A DNA stretch of 64,000 nt, from positions 124,001 through 188,000 of the forward strand of contig CALOFP010000002.1 of assembly GCA_942492635.1 (NCBI GenBank), written 5' to 3'. Shown here piece after piece: positions 53,360-62,235 of the stretch (its first letter is position 1; each line of letters starts with the position of its first letter). The translations under genes and the position numbers were made by a program. This DNA comes from CALOFP01 sp942492635 (GTDB taxonomy: Bacteria > UBP6 > UBA1177 > CALOFP01). The notes under the pieces are model-generated. The model saw nothing but the letters and a program-made list of their open reading frames with translations, had not been told where the DNA came from and ran no database searches.

Positions 53360-54037
53360 TCATGCCGATTCCATCTCGAGAATCTTCTCTTTAACAAGTT
53401 CCGGAAACCGAAACGGGATTGCATGACCGCCTTCGACAAGAATCGTCTCCGCATCAGGAAAGATCTTTTCCCATGAATTCAGTGCTGAAGGGTCGACAAC
53501 GATATCTCCATCACCGTGAAATGCTATGATTTCTGCCTCGGAATCCAGATCTTCCGGTCGGTAGCTTTCCAGAAATTTCAATTGGCTGACCAGCTCTTCC
53601 GTTGAAATCGAAGCAAGGTGGGGGCCGACCTCCTTCCTGAATTTCCTGAGCCACCCTTCACGGATTTCCGACTTGGTGAAAAGCTGCCTCTGGAAGTTTG
53701 CCAGAACCTTCATATCCCCCTCCTCGATTGCCTTTCGAAGAAGATTAACCGATTCAATATCCTTTCCCTTTGGAAAAAGATCGGAGCTGACGTAGCCCGG
53801 AGATGAGGATATGAGAACAATTCCCTTGATGAGGTCGGGATACTTTTTAAGAAGTTCCAGCGCGATCATTCCGCCCATGGACCAGCCGATGAGAATAGTT
53901 TTACGAGATATTTCGGGAAGAATCGGCATGTTTTCGCCGTCGAATTCAATATCCGGGAAAAAGGAATCCGGAAGATCGAAGAATTCCTGCCATACATAAC
54001 GGTTGGATGCGAATCCGTGAAGAAAGAGTTTATCCAT
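53360..54037 (-). CDS. Alpha/beta hydrolase, BioH-like
   Basis: A 225-residue alpha/beta hydrolase. The oxyanion HGFASNR is near residue 8, the nucleophile elbow GWSMGG near 53, the catalytic acid in HGDGDIVVD near 174 and His in EGGHAIPF near 201. Short size, absence of a signal peptide and the W before the nucleophile Ser fit BioH, the pimeloyl-ACP methyl-ester carboxylesterase of biotin synthesis; but no biotin gene is close, so the specificity is open. The start overlaps cca by eight bases. Confidence 0.75.
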   Translation of the reverse strand: MDKLFLHGFASNRYVWQEFFDLPDSFFPDIEFDGENMPILPEISRKTILIGWSMGGMIALELLKKYPDLIKGIVLISSSPGYVSSDLFPKGKDIESVNLLRKAIEEGDMKVLANFQRQLFTKSEIREGWLRKFRKEVGPHLASISTEELVSQLKFLESYRPEDLDSEAEIIAFHGDGDIVVDPSALNSWEKIFPDAETILVEGGHAIPFRFPELVKEKILEMESA

Positions 54038-55223
54038 TTTTGTCCTCGGAAATCAGACGTTTATATTCCCTGATCTGCAGCATGAAAAGAATTTCTCCGC
54101 ATTTTTTACCCAGTCCCCGATACTTTTCGGGAAGGGGAGTATCGAGTGCCGGCTTTACCTTTTCAACCAGATCGAAAAGATGGAGCCTCTCGCCCCTGCT
54201 GTCGGAAAGAACAAGCTCCAGAAAGCCCTCTATTCCGCCTCCGGGGAACCTTTGAAGCTTTTTAAGAAGAGGTATTGCCTTTTTCGGTTTCATCAAATGA
54301 AGAGCCGCAGCGCGCATGTGAAGTTCCGTGGCGAACAGACCCGCATCGCGAAAACTGTTGGGCGCCTTTATCCTGGAGCACAAAGTCTTGACAGGATTAA
54401 CTCCCAGATGATCATGACGGTAGTGATGAGGGTAGTTATCCTCGGGAGTAAGCCCTTTACCAAGATCGTGACAGAGGGCAGCGAAAACCAGAAGGGGACT
54501 TTTAACCCGAAGTCTCTCAATTACCGAAAAGGTGTGGTCCAGAGTGTCGGATTCTCCGGAGTGAAAGCGTTCCGGCCCCGGAGGAACAGTTCGAAGCCGC
54601 AGAATTTCCGGAAAATGAACAGCGAGAAGCTCGGCATCCTCAAGAACCTCGAAAAATCTTTTCGGCGCCGGTGAAGAAAGAGCCTTGAAAAGCTCGCTCC
54701 ACACACGTTCCGGCGAAAGTGTCTCCAGTTCACCCTCGCATTCCTTCATGGTCTTCACTGTTTCAGGATGGACAGAAAAGCCTGGAAACCTTGCTGCGAA
54801 TTGGGCTACACGATATACACGGAGCGGATCTTCGCTGAATGCGGCGGAGACGTGTCTCAAAATCTTTTTCTCCAGATCCTCCCTTCCACCGTAGGGATCG
54901 ATTAGCTTTCCCGACTCCGGATCAATTGCCATTGCGTTTATCGTAAGATCCCTTCTTTTAAGATCCTCTTCGATGGTGACAGATGGATCGAAAACCGTTT
55001 CAAAACCCCTGTGTCCCGGAGCGACCTTTCTCTCTACCCTGGCGAAAGCGTACTCTTCGCCGTCCACCATAAAAACGGGGAACGATTTTCCGACACGGAA
55101 TGCCGAAGGAAACCTGCTGCGAAACTCCTGTTCCGTAGCACCCACAACGACAAAATCCCTGTCCTTGTGAGGGATCCCCATAATTCCGTCCCTGACTGAG
55201 CCGCCTACCTGAAATATCTTCAC
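54030..55223 (-). CDS. cca: CCA-adding tRNA nucleotidyltransferase with HD domain
   Basis: A 397-residue class II tRNA nucleotidyltransferase, which builds or repairs the CCA 3' end. The N-terminus has GGSVRDGIMG and the metal-binding DRDF, followed by the RRDLTINAMA and EDPLRVYRVAQF segments that select CTP and ATP. The C-terminal HD phosphohydrolase domain has LDHTFSVIERL and CHDLGK, as in the E. coli-type enzyme. The start is the GTG at 55223 because AGGAGG lies 4 bases upstream and homologues begin MKIxxVGG; an ATG six codons earlier lies before the ribosome site. The initiator tRNA in the window already encodes its CCA, so here the enzyme is mainly repair. Confidence 0.93.
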   Translation of the reverse strand: MKIFQVGGSVRDGIMGIPHKDRDFVVVGATEQEFRSRFPSAFRVGKSFPVFMVDGEEYAFARVERKVAPGHRGFETVFDPSVTIEEDLKRRDLTINAMAIDPESGKLIDPYGGREDLEKKILRHVSAAFSEDPLRVYRVAQFAARFPGFSVHPETVKTMKECEGELETLSPERVWSELFKALSSPAPKRFFEVLEDAELLAVHFPEILRLRTVPPGPERFHSGESDTLDHTFSVIERLRVKSPLLVFAALCHDLGKGLTPEDNYPHHYRHDHLGVNPVKTLCSRIKAPNSFRDAGLFATELHMRAAALHLMKPKKAIPLLKKLQRFPGGGIEGFLELVLSDSRGERLHLFDLVEKVKPALDTPLPEKYRGLGKKCGEILFMLQIREYKRLISEDKNG

Positions 55224-55580
55224 GTTACCTCCTCTTTTCATGGAAAATGTAGGTCGATAGCTTCAGAAAGTCAAGGATTGAGCCGGATTCTTCTTCAAAG
55301 TCTTTGCTCAGGATGGGTAACAGTAGTGTAGTAATATGGTCACAAATACGAACACCCCATTTCCTTCCTACAATACTTTAATCCCTTCCGGATTTTGAAG
55401 ATTTGAAAAACAAGCTTCTTGAGTAATTTTTGAAGCTTTGGCAGCGCATTTCACCCGCAAATTCGGAAGAAGACTACTTAAAATAGTGAAAAAAATCGGA
55501 TTATGCTATCTTTACCATGCGGCTTCCTTTGATTCGAAAGGAGGAACGGAAATTTCTGAAGAGACTCTATGGAGGTGACT
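55224..55580. other. Divergent intergenic region, cca / D-amino-acid lyase
   Basis: 357 bases between divergent starts. The ribosome site of cca (AGGAGG, minus) and that of the lyase (GGAGG, plus) lie at the ends. A second GGAGG at about 55540 on the plus strand precedes no usable start codon. No promoter with both good hexamers, repeat or RNA was recognised. Confidence 0.45.
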
Positions 55581-56672
55581 ATGAATCCAGAGTTAAAGAA
55601 TGAGAAGAAAGTACATCTCTCCCTTGATATTTCAAAGGTTGAGAAAAATATCGACATGATGGTCGCAAAGGCAGCTCTGAACGAAGTTTCACTGAGGCCG
55701 CACTTCAAAACCCATCAATCTTCCATTATCGGTGAGATGTTCCGGAAAAGAGGAATCGAATCTATAACCGTTGCCTCCATGACAATGGCGCGCTACTTCG
55801 CCGCTCACGGATGGAACGACATTACCGTGGCGATTCCCGTGAGTATGGGAGGCATACTTCAGATTGAATCGATCCCGGAGAGTGTTGAGCTCGGACTTCT
55901 GGTTGACAGCATTGAAGCTGTGAACCTTCTTGAGCAGAACCTGGAACGGAAAGTCGGTGTCTGGATCAAGATTGACAGCGGTTACCACAGAGTCGGCATC
56001 AACGGCGACGACATCAACGCAGTCGTAGAGCTCGCGAGACAGATCGACCGGTGTGAAAAACTCACTTTTAAAGGATTGCTGACCCATGCAGGGCATACGT
56101 ACGGTTCCGAATCGACAGATGAAATTCAAAAAATCTCAAGCTGCTCGATGGAAATGATGGCGGAATTGAAGAGATCGTTGATTCTCGAAAATCTTTCCAG
56201 CTCCACTATCTCAATCGGTGATACCCCTGGTTGCATGGTGTGTGAAAAATTTGAAGGTACCGATGAAATCCGCCCCGGAAATTTTGTCTTTTTCGATCTG
56301 ATGCAGCACAGACTGGGAGTGTGCGAACTAGAGGATATCGCCCTCACCGTCAAAGCTCCGGTAATCGGAATCTATCCGGAAAGAGGACAGTTCGTCGTCC
56401 ACTCTGGCGGAGTTCACTTTTCCAAGGAATATCTCTTATGGGACAGACGGAAAATTTTCGGAATTTCAACCGATGGCAAAGCAAAAGTCGTATGTCTCTC
56501 CCAGGAGCACGGAACAGTTGCCGCCGACGACGAATACCTCAAAAACCTTTCAATCGGCCAGATGGTGGAGTTCTATCCCGTTCACGCCTGCATGACCGCC
56601 AACCTCTTCGACCGCTATCACACAAAAACCGGCGAAATAATCGAAAAACGAGCCGCGTGTGTTGATAACTGA
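55581..56672 (+). CDS. PLP-dependent D-amino-acid lyase (D-threonine aldolase / D-serine dehydratase family)
   Basis: A 363-residue enzyme of alanine-racemase fold (fold type III). K43 in RPHFKTHQ forms the Schiff base with PLP; IKIDSGYHRVGI and THAGHTYG are the strand motifs of the barrel. The C-terminal PVHACMTAN gives the His and Cys that bind the catalytic metal in D-serine dehydratase and D-threonine aldolase. It should cleave or deaminate a beta-hydroxy D-amino acid; which one cannot be decided. GGAGG lies five bases ahead of the ATG at 55581. Confidence 0.85.
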   Translation: MNPELKNEKKVHLSLDISKVEKNIDMMVAKAALNEVSLRPHFKTHQSSIIGEMFRKRGIESITVASMTMARYFAAHGWNDITVAIPVSMGGILQIESIPESVELGLLVDSIEAVNLLEQNLERKVGVWIKIDSGYHRVGINGDDINAVVELARQIDRCEKLTFKGLLTHAGHTYGSESTDEIQKISSCSMEMMAELKRSLILENLSSSTISIGDTPGCMVCEKFEGTDEIRPGNFVFFDLMQHRLGVCELEDIALTVKAPVIGIYPERGQFVVHSGGVHFSKEYLLWDRRKIFGISTDGKAKVVCLSQEHGTVAADDEYLKNLSIGQMVEFYPVHACMTANLFDRYHTKTGEIIEKRAACVDN

Positions 56673-56735
56673 ACAAGTGGTCCATCTCATTTCATTAAAA
56701 TGCTGATAGCCTGAAAATATAGCAAAATCCCGTGG

Positions 56736-56756
56736 GGGCGTTTCGTCGGAACGCCC
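56736..56756. terminator. Possible hairpin between convergent genes
   Basis: A perfect 7-base stem GGGCGTT / AACGCCC with a 7-base loop, 64 bases after the lyase stop, in the gap facing the lipoprotein hydrolase. There is no T-run on either side, so termination is uncertain. Confidence 0.35.
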
Positions 56757-56944
56757 GTTATGTAAGAAGGAATTAGGTGAAGTTGAATGTTTTTGAAAAT
56801 AGGGTTGTTTGGTTAGAACCACCGATTATTACGGTATGAAGAAATCATTTCAAAACTTTCTTGTTGAAGACGGAAAAATCGAATTTATATTTCATGTATG
56901 TGCTGTTTATCATCTGATTCTGATCTTTTTCGTGAACGCCTACA

Positions 56945-58306
56945 CTATCTAACTTCCCCAATCCACTTCACAAGGTCATTTATCAGATTTTCGGAAACCG
57001 GAAGGTATGTGCCGTATTCGCTTCTTTTCACTTTACCTTTTCCGGAACTTTCGCACAGGCGATGATCCATGTTCGGGTAGAGGATAAATTTCACGTTGTT
57101 TTTTCCTTCCAATCCCTTTTTCCACATGTTGAAATCCTTCTCGGTCACCTGATAGTCTCTTTCTCCCTGGACGATGAGGGTGGGAATTGTGATTCCGGCG
57201 GCGGTTTTTAAGGGATCATACTTTTTCATGTAGTCCCAGTAGGAGAAGGGGATTCCGAGCGGTAATTTCTCCCGGGGTGTTTCCGGCGTCAAGCTTTTCA
57301 GGTTGGGAAGTGTTTCCTTCACATGCTCCAGAAAGGTTTCGTCGCCTTCGGTGAATTCTCCGGTGGAACGGATGTATTCGAGCTGCTCTATCAGAAGTTC
57401 GTCGATGGTACGAACCGATCCGGCGAGAATTGCAATTCCTGCGACTTTGCTGCTTCTTTCGGCAATTCTCGGTGCGGCGTAGCCTCCGAGACTGTGACCG
57501 GCTATGAATATTCTTGATCCGTCGATTCTTTTCTCTTTGAGAAGTGTTTCTACGGCTTTTACGGCATCTTCAATTGTCTCCTCCTCAAGGGTGATATTTT
57601 CGAGCGCTTTCATCTTGTTTCTGTGGTGGAGGGTTCTCTTGTCGTATCGGTAAACGGCCACCCTTTTCTTTGCAAGTCCGTGGGCAAGTTCCTTGAAAAC
57701 TTCGGTTGCGCCGATAACTTCATCTCTTGACGCCGGTCCGCTGCCGTGAACCAGGATCACAGCGGGAAAAGGTCCGTCGCCTTCCGGAATTGTCAAGGTT
57801 CCGGGGAGGGACCACTCTCCGTTTTCGATGGAGCGTTCCATTTCGGCGAAACCTTTTTTCGGCGATGAGCAGCACGGCGATTTTGCTATTTTTGCATTCG
57901 AATTCTCCTTCTTCTTTTTATTTCGGATAAAGAATCCGGCGATTTCTTTGTGGTAGTTGAATGTCAGCTGGATTCTACGACTGCTTTTGGAAAATGTGAC
58001 GTCGGTGAATGTGACAGGATAGCTTGCGACGGTGGTTATTTCCCTCTCTCCAATTTCGACGAGTTTGCCGAAATTCTTTTCCATATCTTTCCAGATATTC
58101 TCAAGTTTGTAAGGAGAGACGACAGTTGTCATTGTGGCGTCGAAGTTTGTTGTGGCCGCATCGAAATCTCCTTTTTTAAGGGATTCTATGAAGTGGGCAG
58201 AAACCCGGTCGATCTCATCTTCAAAAGCTCTTTTCTCTTTTTCCGTTTTCGGAGCCGAAGCGCATGCTGTCATTAAAAGGAGAAGTGTGATAAAAAGTCT
58301 TTTCAT
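56945..58306 (-). CDS. Lipoprotein alpha/beta hydrolase with N-terminal DUF3887-like domain
   Basis: A 453-residue lipoprotein (lipobox-like MTAC). Residues about 25-130 form a small alpha/beta domain resembling DUF3887, which often precedes such hydrolases. A linker rich in Lys, Ser and Cys follows. The hydrolase domain (from about 160) has HGSGPASRDE, the nucleophile elbow GHSLGGY, the acid GERDYQV and the His in NMDHRLCES. It belongs to the dienelactone-hydrolase or peptidase-like esterase group; the substrate is unknown. It overlaps the HTH regulator gene by four bases, so the two are one operon. Confidence 0.85.
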   Translation of the reverse strand: MKRLFITLLLLMTACASAPKTEKEKRAFEDEIDRVSAHFIESLKKGDFDAATTNFDATMTTVVSPYKLENIWKDMEKNFGKLVEIGEREITTVASYPVTFTDVTFSKSSRRIQLTFNYHKEIAGFFIRNKKKKENSNAKIAKSPCCSSPKKGFAEMERSIENGEWSLPGTLTIPEGDGPFPAVILVHGSGPASRDEVIGATEVFKELAHGLAKKRVAVYRYDKRTLHHRNKMKALENITLEEETIEDAVKAVETLLKEKRIDGSRIFIAGHSLGGYAAPRIAERSSKVAGIAILAGSVRTIDELLIEQLEYIRSTGEFTEGDETFLEHVKETLPNLKSLTPETPREKLPLGIPFSYWDYMKKYDPLKTAAGITIPTLIVQGERDYQVTEKDFNMWKKGLEGKNNVKFILYPNMDHRLCESSGKGKVKRSEYGTYLPVSENLINDLVKWIGEVR

Positions 58307-58857
58307 TTGTTCTCTCCATTTTTTCTGTTTCCACTCGATTCAGGAAAAACGATTCTGGAAAACAGATATTTTCTTCTGTCTGCTGTTTCCGGAAGATTCG
58401 AATAGTCTTTAACGAGGGAATTCAATTTCCTCATAAACTCCTGTAATTCCATGTCCGACAGGGGAAGCATAGTCTGGCGATAGCCCATCCGGTTAACATC
58501 CTCATCCGCCATGTTTTCAGTGAATTCATTGAATTCACTCATTAAAATGGCTGAAAATCTGTTAAAGGAGGCCGCGTGGTCCTCCGGCGTGAAATGACTT
58601 ACATCGCCTGCATTGCAGATTGCTCCGCTTTCGGAAAGTCCGTAAATCTTTTTTACGGTACCTCTTATCTGAAATGAATCTTTCACTTCGATTATTCCCG
58701 CTTTTAAAAGGGATGAGATCCGGCGGTAAAGGGTCGCCTGCGGGATATTTCCCAGTTCTAACGAAATCTCTTCGACGGACATCTCCCTCAAGGCCAGAAG
58801 ACGCACAATTCGGATGGCCTCCGGATTGAGAAGTATGTCGACTTTTTTTCTTCCCAT
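58303..58857 (-). CDS. ArsR-like winged-helix transcriptional regulator
   Basis: A 184-residue cytoplasmic regulator. The winged helix-turn-helix is at about 8-75 (IRIVRLLALREMSVEEISLE and ATLYRRISSLLKAGIIEV). The C-terminal half is helical and may bind a ligand or dimerise. It resembles ArsR-family proteins of the YdfF type that lack metal-binding Cys. The gene is first of an operon with the lipoprotein hydrolase (4-base overlap). A palindrome just upstream of its start suggests autoregulation. Confidence 0.85.
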   Translation of the reverse strand: MGRKKVDILLNPEAIRIVRLLALREMSVEEISLELGNIPQATLYRRISSLLKAGIIEVKDSFQIRGTVKKIYGLSESGAICNAGDVSHFTPEDHAASFNRFSAILMSEFNEFTENMADEDVNRMGYRQTMLPLSDMELQEFMRKLNSLVKDYSNLPETADRRKYLFSRIVFPESSGNRKNGENK

Positions 58858-58876
58858 AAGGTACTCCGAAATAATG

Positions 58877-58892
58877 TTATCAAAAATGATAA
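58877..58892. promoter_or_regulatory. Palindromic putative operator
   Basis: TTATCA (58877-58882), four A, and TGATAA (58887-58892) form a perfect palindrome 20-35 bases upstream of the HTH-regulator start; the flanks extend the symmetry (8 of 10 positions per half-site). Size and place fit a dimer-binding site for the regulator itself. Confidence 0.55.
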
Positions 58893-59099
58893 TAATGGAG
58901 TGTCTTCAAAAGTCAATGTGATATTCATGAAATATGCCTCACGACAATAAATGATTCCGCTGACGAACCGATCTTTCCCCGGTTTTTCACGTGACCTCAA
59001 TTTTATCGGCAAAATCACAAATATTTTGATTTTTAATAATCAACAGTTATTCTGTTACGGTGTTGTATTTACTTTATAAAAATTTTATGAGGAATGAAG

Positions 59100-60509
59100 A
59101 TGAGGAAGATTCTAATTTTAATTTCTGCAATTCTGTTTTTTGTTTTTCCCGGATGTGCTGATGAGGAGTCAACCGGAAAAGATGAGGAAGCTTCATCAGA
59201 TAGCGACAACAACTCATCCGTTGTGGGCGATCCGAATGACGATTCCAATTCCGGTTCAAATGCAGAGGGTGCTGACAAGGAGAACGAGGGGCAGGGCACA
59301 TCAGATTCCGAAGAGGATAAAAACGAAGACGGAAACAGCGGCGGAGAGACCGATAATGAAATTTCGGACAGTGACGATGGTGGTTCCTCCGGAGAAGAGC
59401 CCGGTGTTGTCAGCGGCGATTTCACATCGGTGAGTGCAGGCGGATCCCAGAGTTGCGCTCTTCATAAGGACGGAGTTCTCTTCTGTTGGGGAAGCAACTA
59501 CTATGGTCAGGTCGGAAACGGGGCCACTTACGCTGAAGGTGATGAGGAACGTTTCCAGAATGTCCCCGCCGAGATAAAGGGCACCTGGATCTCGGTGTCT
59601 GCAGGAAGCGATCACACATGTGGAATTCAGGAGGGTGGAAAAATGTTCTGTTGGGGAAGAAACTACTGGGCCCAGCTCGGTAACGGACTTGATGACAAGG
59701 AGAACAAGAACACCCCTCAACAAATCGGAGAAGATGTTGAGTGGAGATATGTTTCTTCCGGTGTTGAACACAGTTGCGCGCTCTCGAAATCGAATGAACT
59801 CTACTGCTGGGGAAACAATTCCGAGGGTGTTCTCGGTACCGGCGAGTACGGAATGCACACAAGCAGTAACGTTCCCAAAAGAGCGGGTGAAGATTCGGAC
59901 TGGGAAAAAGTGTATGCGGGTAGAGCATCCACATGTGCGTCAAAGGGGGATGGATCGATCTACTGCTGGGGTAAGCTTTTCGATAAGTGGGGGAATCCCG
60001 ACTACAGTAAACTCAGTCCGACGATTTTTGAAAAAGATAAAAAATGGCTTGATTTTTCAAAGGGATATGATCACACGTGCGGAGTTTCCAAAGAGGGAGA
60101 ACTCTACTGTTGGGGTAACAACGCCGATTGGCAGCTGGGGCTCGGCCAGGATAGTGCCAAGAAGGTGACGGAAGTTACAAAGGTAAACGATGAGAAGGAC
60201 TGGGACAGAATTTCAGCAGGTGACCAGCACACATGCGCCGTGAAGTCGAACGGCACTCTCTATTGCTGGGGAATAAATACTTTCGGACAGCTGGGAACCG
60301 GTGAAGTGGGAAGAGACACCTCAAAATATGTTCCGACAAAGATAGGACATGACAGCGATTGGATCGATGTTCATACCGGAACCTTTCACACCTGTGCCCT
60401 GAAAAAAAGCGGAACGGTCTACTGCTGGGGCCAGAATGTGGACGGTCAGATCGGAACCGGAGGAGATAATAATGATAGACCCTATCCTGAAGCTGTCTTC
60501 GGAGAGTGA
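59100..60509 (+). CDS. RCC1-repeat lipoprotein
   Basis: A 469-residue lipoprotein. The lipobox is FPGC, and the following about 90 residues are Asp, Ser, Glu, Asn and Gly-rich and disordered. The rest is a single beta-propeller of seven RCC1-like blades, each with a Cys in the S/T-C-A/G strand and the motif CWG (LFCWGSN, MFCWGRN, LYCWGNN and so on). Each blade could carry a disulfide, which fits an extracellular place. Function is unknown; bacterial RCC1 propellers usually bind proteins. ATG 59100 is preferred because GAGGA lies six bases upstream, against no space for the ATG at 59094. Confidence 0.88.
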   Translation: MRKILILISAILFFVFPGCADEESTGKDEEASSDSDNNSSVVGDPNDDSNSGSNAEGADKENEGQGTSDSEEDKNEDGNSGGETDNEISDSDDGGSSGEEPGVVSGDFTSVSAGGSQSCALHKDGVLFCWGSNYYGQVGNGATYAEGDEERFQNVPAEIKGTWISVSAGSDHTCGIQEGGKMFCWGRNYWAQLGNGLDDKENKNTPQQIGEDVEWRYVSSGVEHSCALSKSNELYCWGNNSEGVLGTGEYGMHTSSNVPKRAGEDSDWEKVYAGRASTCASKGDGSIYCWGKLFDKWGNPDYSKLSPTIFEKDKKWLDFSKGYDHTCGVSKEGELYCWGNNADWQLGLGQDSAKKVTEVTKVNDEKDWDRISAGDQHTCAVKSNGTLYCWGINTFGQLGTGEVGRDTSKYVPTKIGHDSDWIDVHTGTFHTCALKKSGTVYCWGQNVDGQIGTGGDNNDRPYPEAVFGE

Positions 60510-61292
60510 TGTTTTACTTTCTCAACCCTTTTTATTCGTCACTCCGGCGGATGGGAATACCATTCCCTTCAACTTTTGACGCACAAATTTAAGGAAAGAA
60601 AAGATTCCATTTCAGGTTTCAATTGAATCCATAAAAACATCCTGTTCGATACAGCCGCTAACTCGTTCAAGTTATTTGTATCTTGGTAAAAATAGCCACT
60701 GAAAGGATCTGAAAAAAATTAATCAGCTCCCGACAGCCGCTATTTTCGGTTTCACATTTTTATTTCCTCGACTTCAGCGACTAGGATGGGCACGATATTT
60801 GTTTTCTGGAAATTTCAGCCGCTCCATGGGACAGGATATTTATTTCGAAATAAATTCTGCCGCCGATACTGAGTGATAAAAGTTTTTGAAGTTTTTTCAA
60901 TTGCTGCTGTCTTTATTGGCAGTGTGGATTTCTAAAGAGAGATAATCCATCCTCAATCGTTATAAATTCAGCCCGAAATTATGAAAAAAGCGCGGTTTGT
61001 AAGATGTTGGCAAAACTACGTCCGATTAATTCTACAGTTTCTAAGCTGCCGAAACTTTTAAAACGATACCCTTTGTTCGTGCAGTAGCTATTGATTGAGA
61101 TAACTTCGATTGTTTTCAAACGATTGCGGTTATGAATGATGGGCTTCTTCGGGTTCCCCACGAATCAATTCAACTGTTTCAATTCTTGTCCGAATCGGAT
61201 TGAGAAGAGAGAGCTGAGAACGGGAGGCTGAACGGGCGTTTGATTTTTATTTACCCTTACATATAATTAGCCGGACCATTTTGGGGGTAAAA
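60510..61292. other. Long intergenic region containing a 41-bp periodic array
   Basis: 783 bases with no gene I can support. The first 140 bases show nothing. From 60652 to 60897 lies a degenerate array with an exact 41-base period (annotated separately). Beyond it, 60980-61160 is open on the minus strand for 60 codons, but without a ribosome site. GGGGGT precedes the next ATG. Confidence 0.6.
60652..60897. repeat. Six degenerate tandem units of exactly 41 bp
   Basis: Variants of the octamer CAGCCGCT begin at 60652, 60693, 60734, 60775, 60816 and 60857, every interval being exactly 41. Copies 1, 3 and 5 are identical to the octamer; copies 2 (TAGCCACT), 4 (CAGCGACT) and 6 (CTGCCGCC) differ at two positions. 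In each unit positions about 19-28 are A/T-rich (for example GATATTTGTT, GATATTTATT), while positions 9-18 vary. Units 4 and 5 are the most alike. A multiple of 41 is not a multiple of three, so it is not coding. 41 bases is close to four helical turns. Confidence 0.75.
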
Positions 61293-62186
61293 ATGCTTAA
61301 TTTCATACTGACATTACTTTTTTTCAGTTCAATGGAGGTCGTATCCAGACCTCTGATGCAAATTTTTGATCCTTTTACGCTTACTTTCTACAGATTTGTA
61401 GTCGGTTTCATATTTCTTTTCCTGATGCTGCTGATCAGAGGTGAGAAGAAGGATCTGTTTTCTCTGACTTTGAAGACGATCCTTGTGCTTGCACTGCTTG
61501 GATTTCTCAACACATTCTTCAGCATGTCCATGCTTCAACTTGCCGTAAAGCATGCAAACGCGGCAACGGCGGCGGTCATATTCTGTTCCAATCCGCTTTT
61601 TGTTTTCCTGTTTTCCGTTCTTTCCCGGCAGGAGTCTTTTCATCAGGTAAAGGCGGCAGGCCTGGCTGCCGGGATAGGAGGAATCGCCTTTGTCAGCGGG
61701 GGCGGTGGAATGGTACTCGGCGGCGGAGTTCTCTATGCCCTGTCGGCTTCGATCTCTTTTGCCCTCTACACGGTTCTCAATAAAAGAGTGCTCAAGGGGG
61801 TAAAGCCTCTGACTGTCAATGTTGTTTCTTTCTTCTTCGGACTGATCTTTACAGCCATCTACATGAGTTTTGCCGGAATTGGGGCGGCTCTGCCTCAATC
61901 TCTATTTTCAGATGTTTCGGCACTTTTCTCCTTCATCTATCTGGGCGTAGTGATAAGCGGTATCGGATATATTACATTTATCAATACAATCAAGGATCTC
62001 GGGCCGGTTGCGGCATCGATAATCTTTCTCCTTAAACCTGTTATCGCGACCTTTCTGGCGGTAATATTTCTTGGTGAACAGCTGCACGGACTCTTCTTTC
62101 CCGGTATTGTACTGATAGCTGCCGGAAGCGGACTTATTGTCGTTATACGCAGACGGGAAGCAAAAGGACAGGTGAATATTGCATAG
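61293..62186 (+). CDS. EamA/DMT-family transporter
   Basis: A 297-residue inner-membrane protein with ten predicted helices, made of two EamA repeats (about 5-135 and 145-290). Typical segments are PFTLTFYRFVVGFIFL, AANAATAAV-like HANAATAAVIFCSNPLF and the second-repeat AASIIFLLKPVIATFLAVIFLGE. Members export amino acids, purines or other small metabolites; the substrate is unknown. The ATG at 61293 has GGGGGT four bases upstream. It is 49 bases upstream of the propeller sensor gene on the same strand. Confidence 0.9.
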   Translation: MLNFILTLLFFSSMEVVSRPLMQIFDPFTLTFYRFVVGFIFLFLMLLIRGEKKDLFSLTLKTILVLALLGFLNTFFSMSMLQLAVKHANAATAAVIFCSNPLFVFLFSVLSRQESFHQVKAAGLAAGIGGIAFVSGGGGMVLGGGVLYALSASISFALYTVLNKRVLKGVKPLTVNVVSFFFGLIFTAIYMSFAGIGAALPQSLFSDVSALFSFIYLGVVISGIGYITFINTIKDLGPVAASIIFLLKPVIATFLAVIFLGEQLHGLFFPGIVLIAAGSGLIVVIRRREAKGQVNIA

Positions 62187-62235
62187 GACAGTCATTCTCC
62201 GTTGAATGAAAAAAAAGAGGAGATCGAATCAATTT

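Noticed and set aside
60652..60897. CRISPR array
   Set aside because: Only about 8 bases are shared between units, the copies differ, and there are no cas genes; spacing alone resembles a CRISPR.
60979..61161. 60-codon minus-strand frame in the long intergenic region
   Set aside because: No ribosome site, no recognisable motif, and the length is near that expected by chance in AT-rich sequence.
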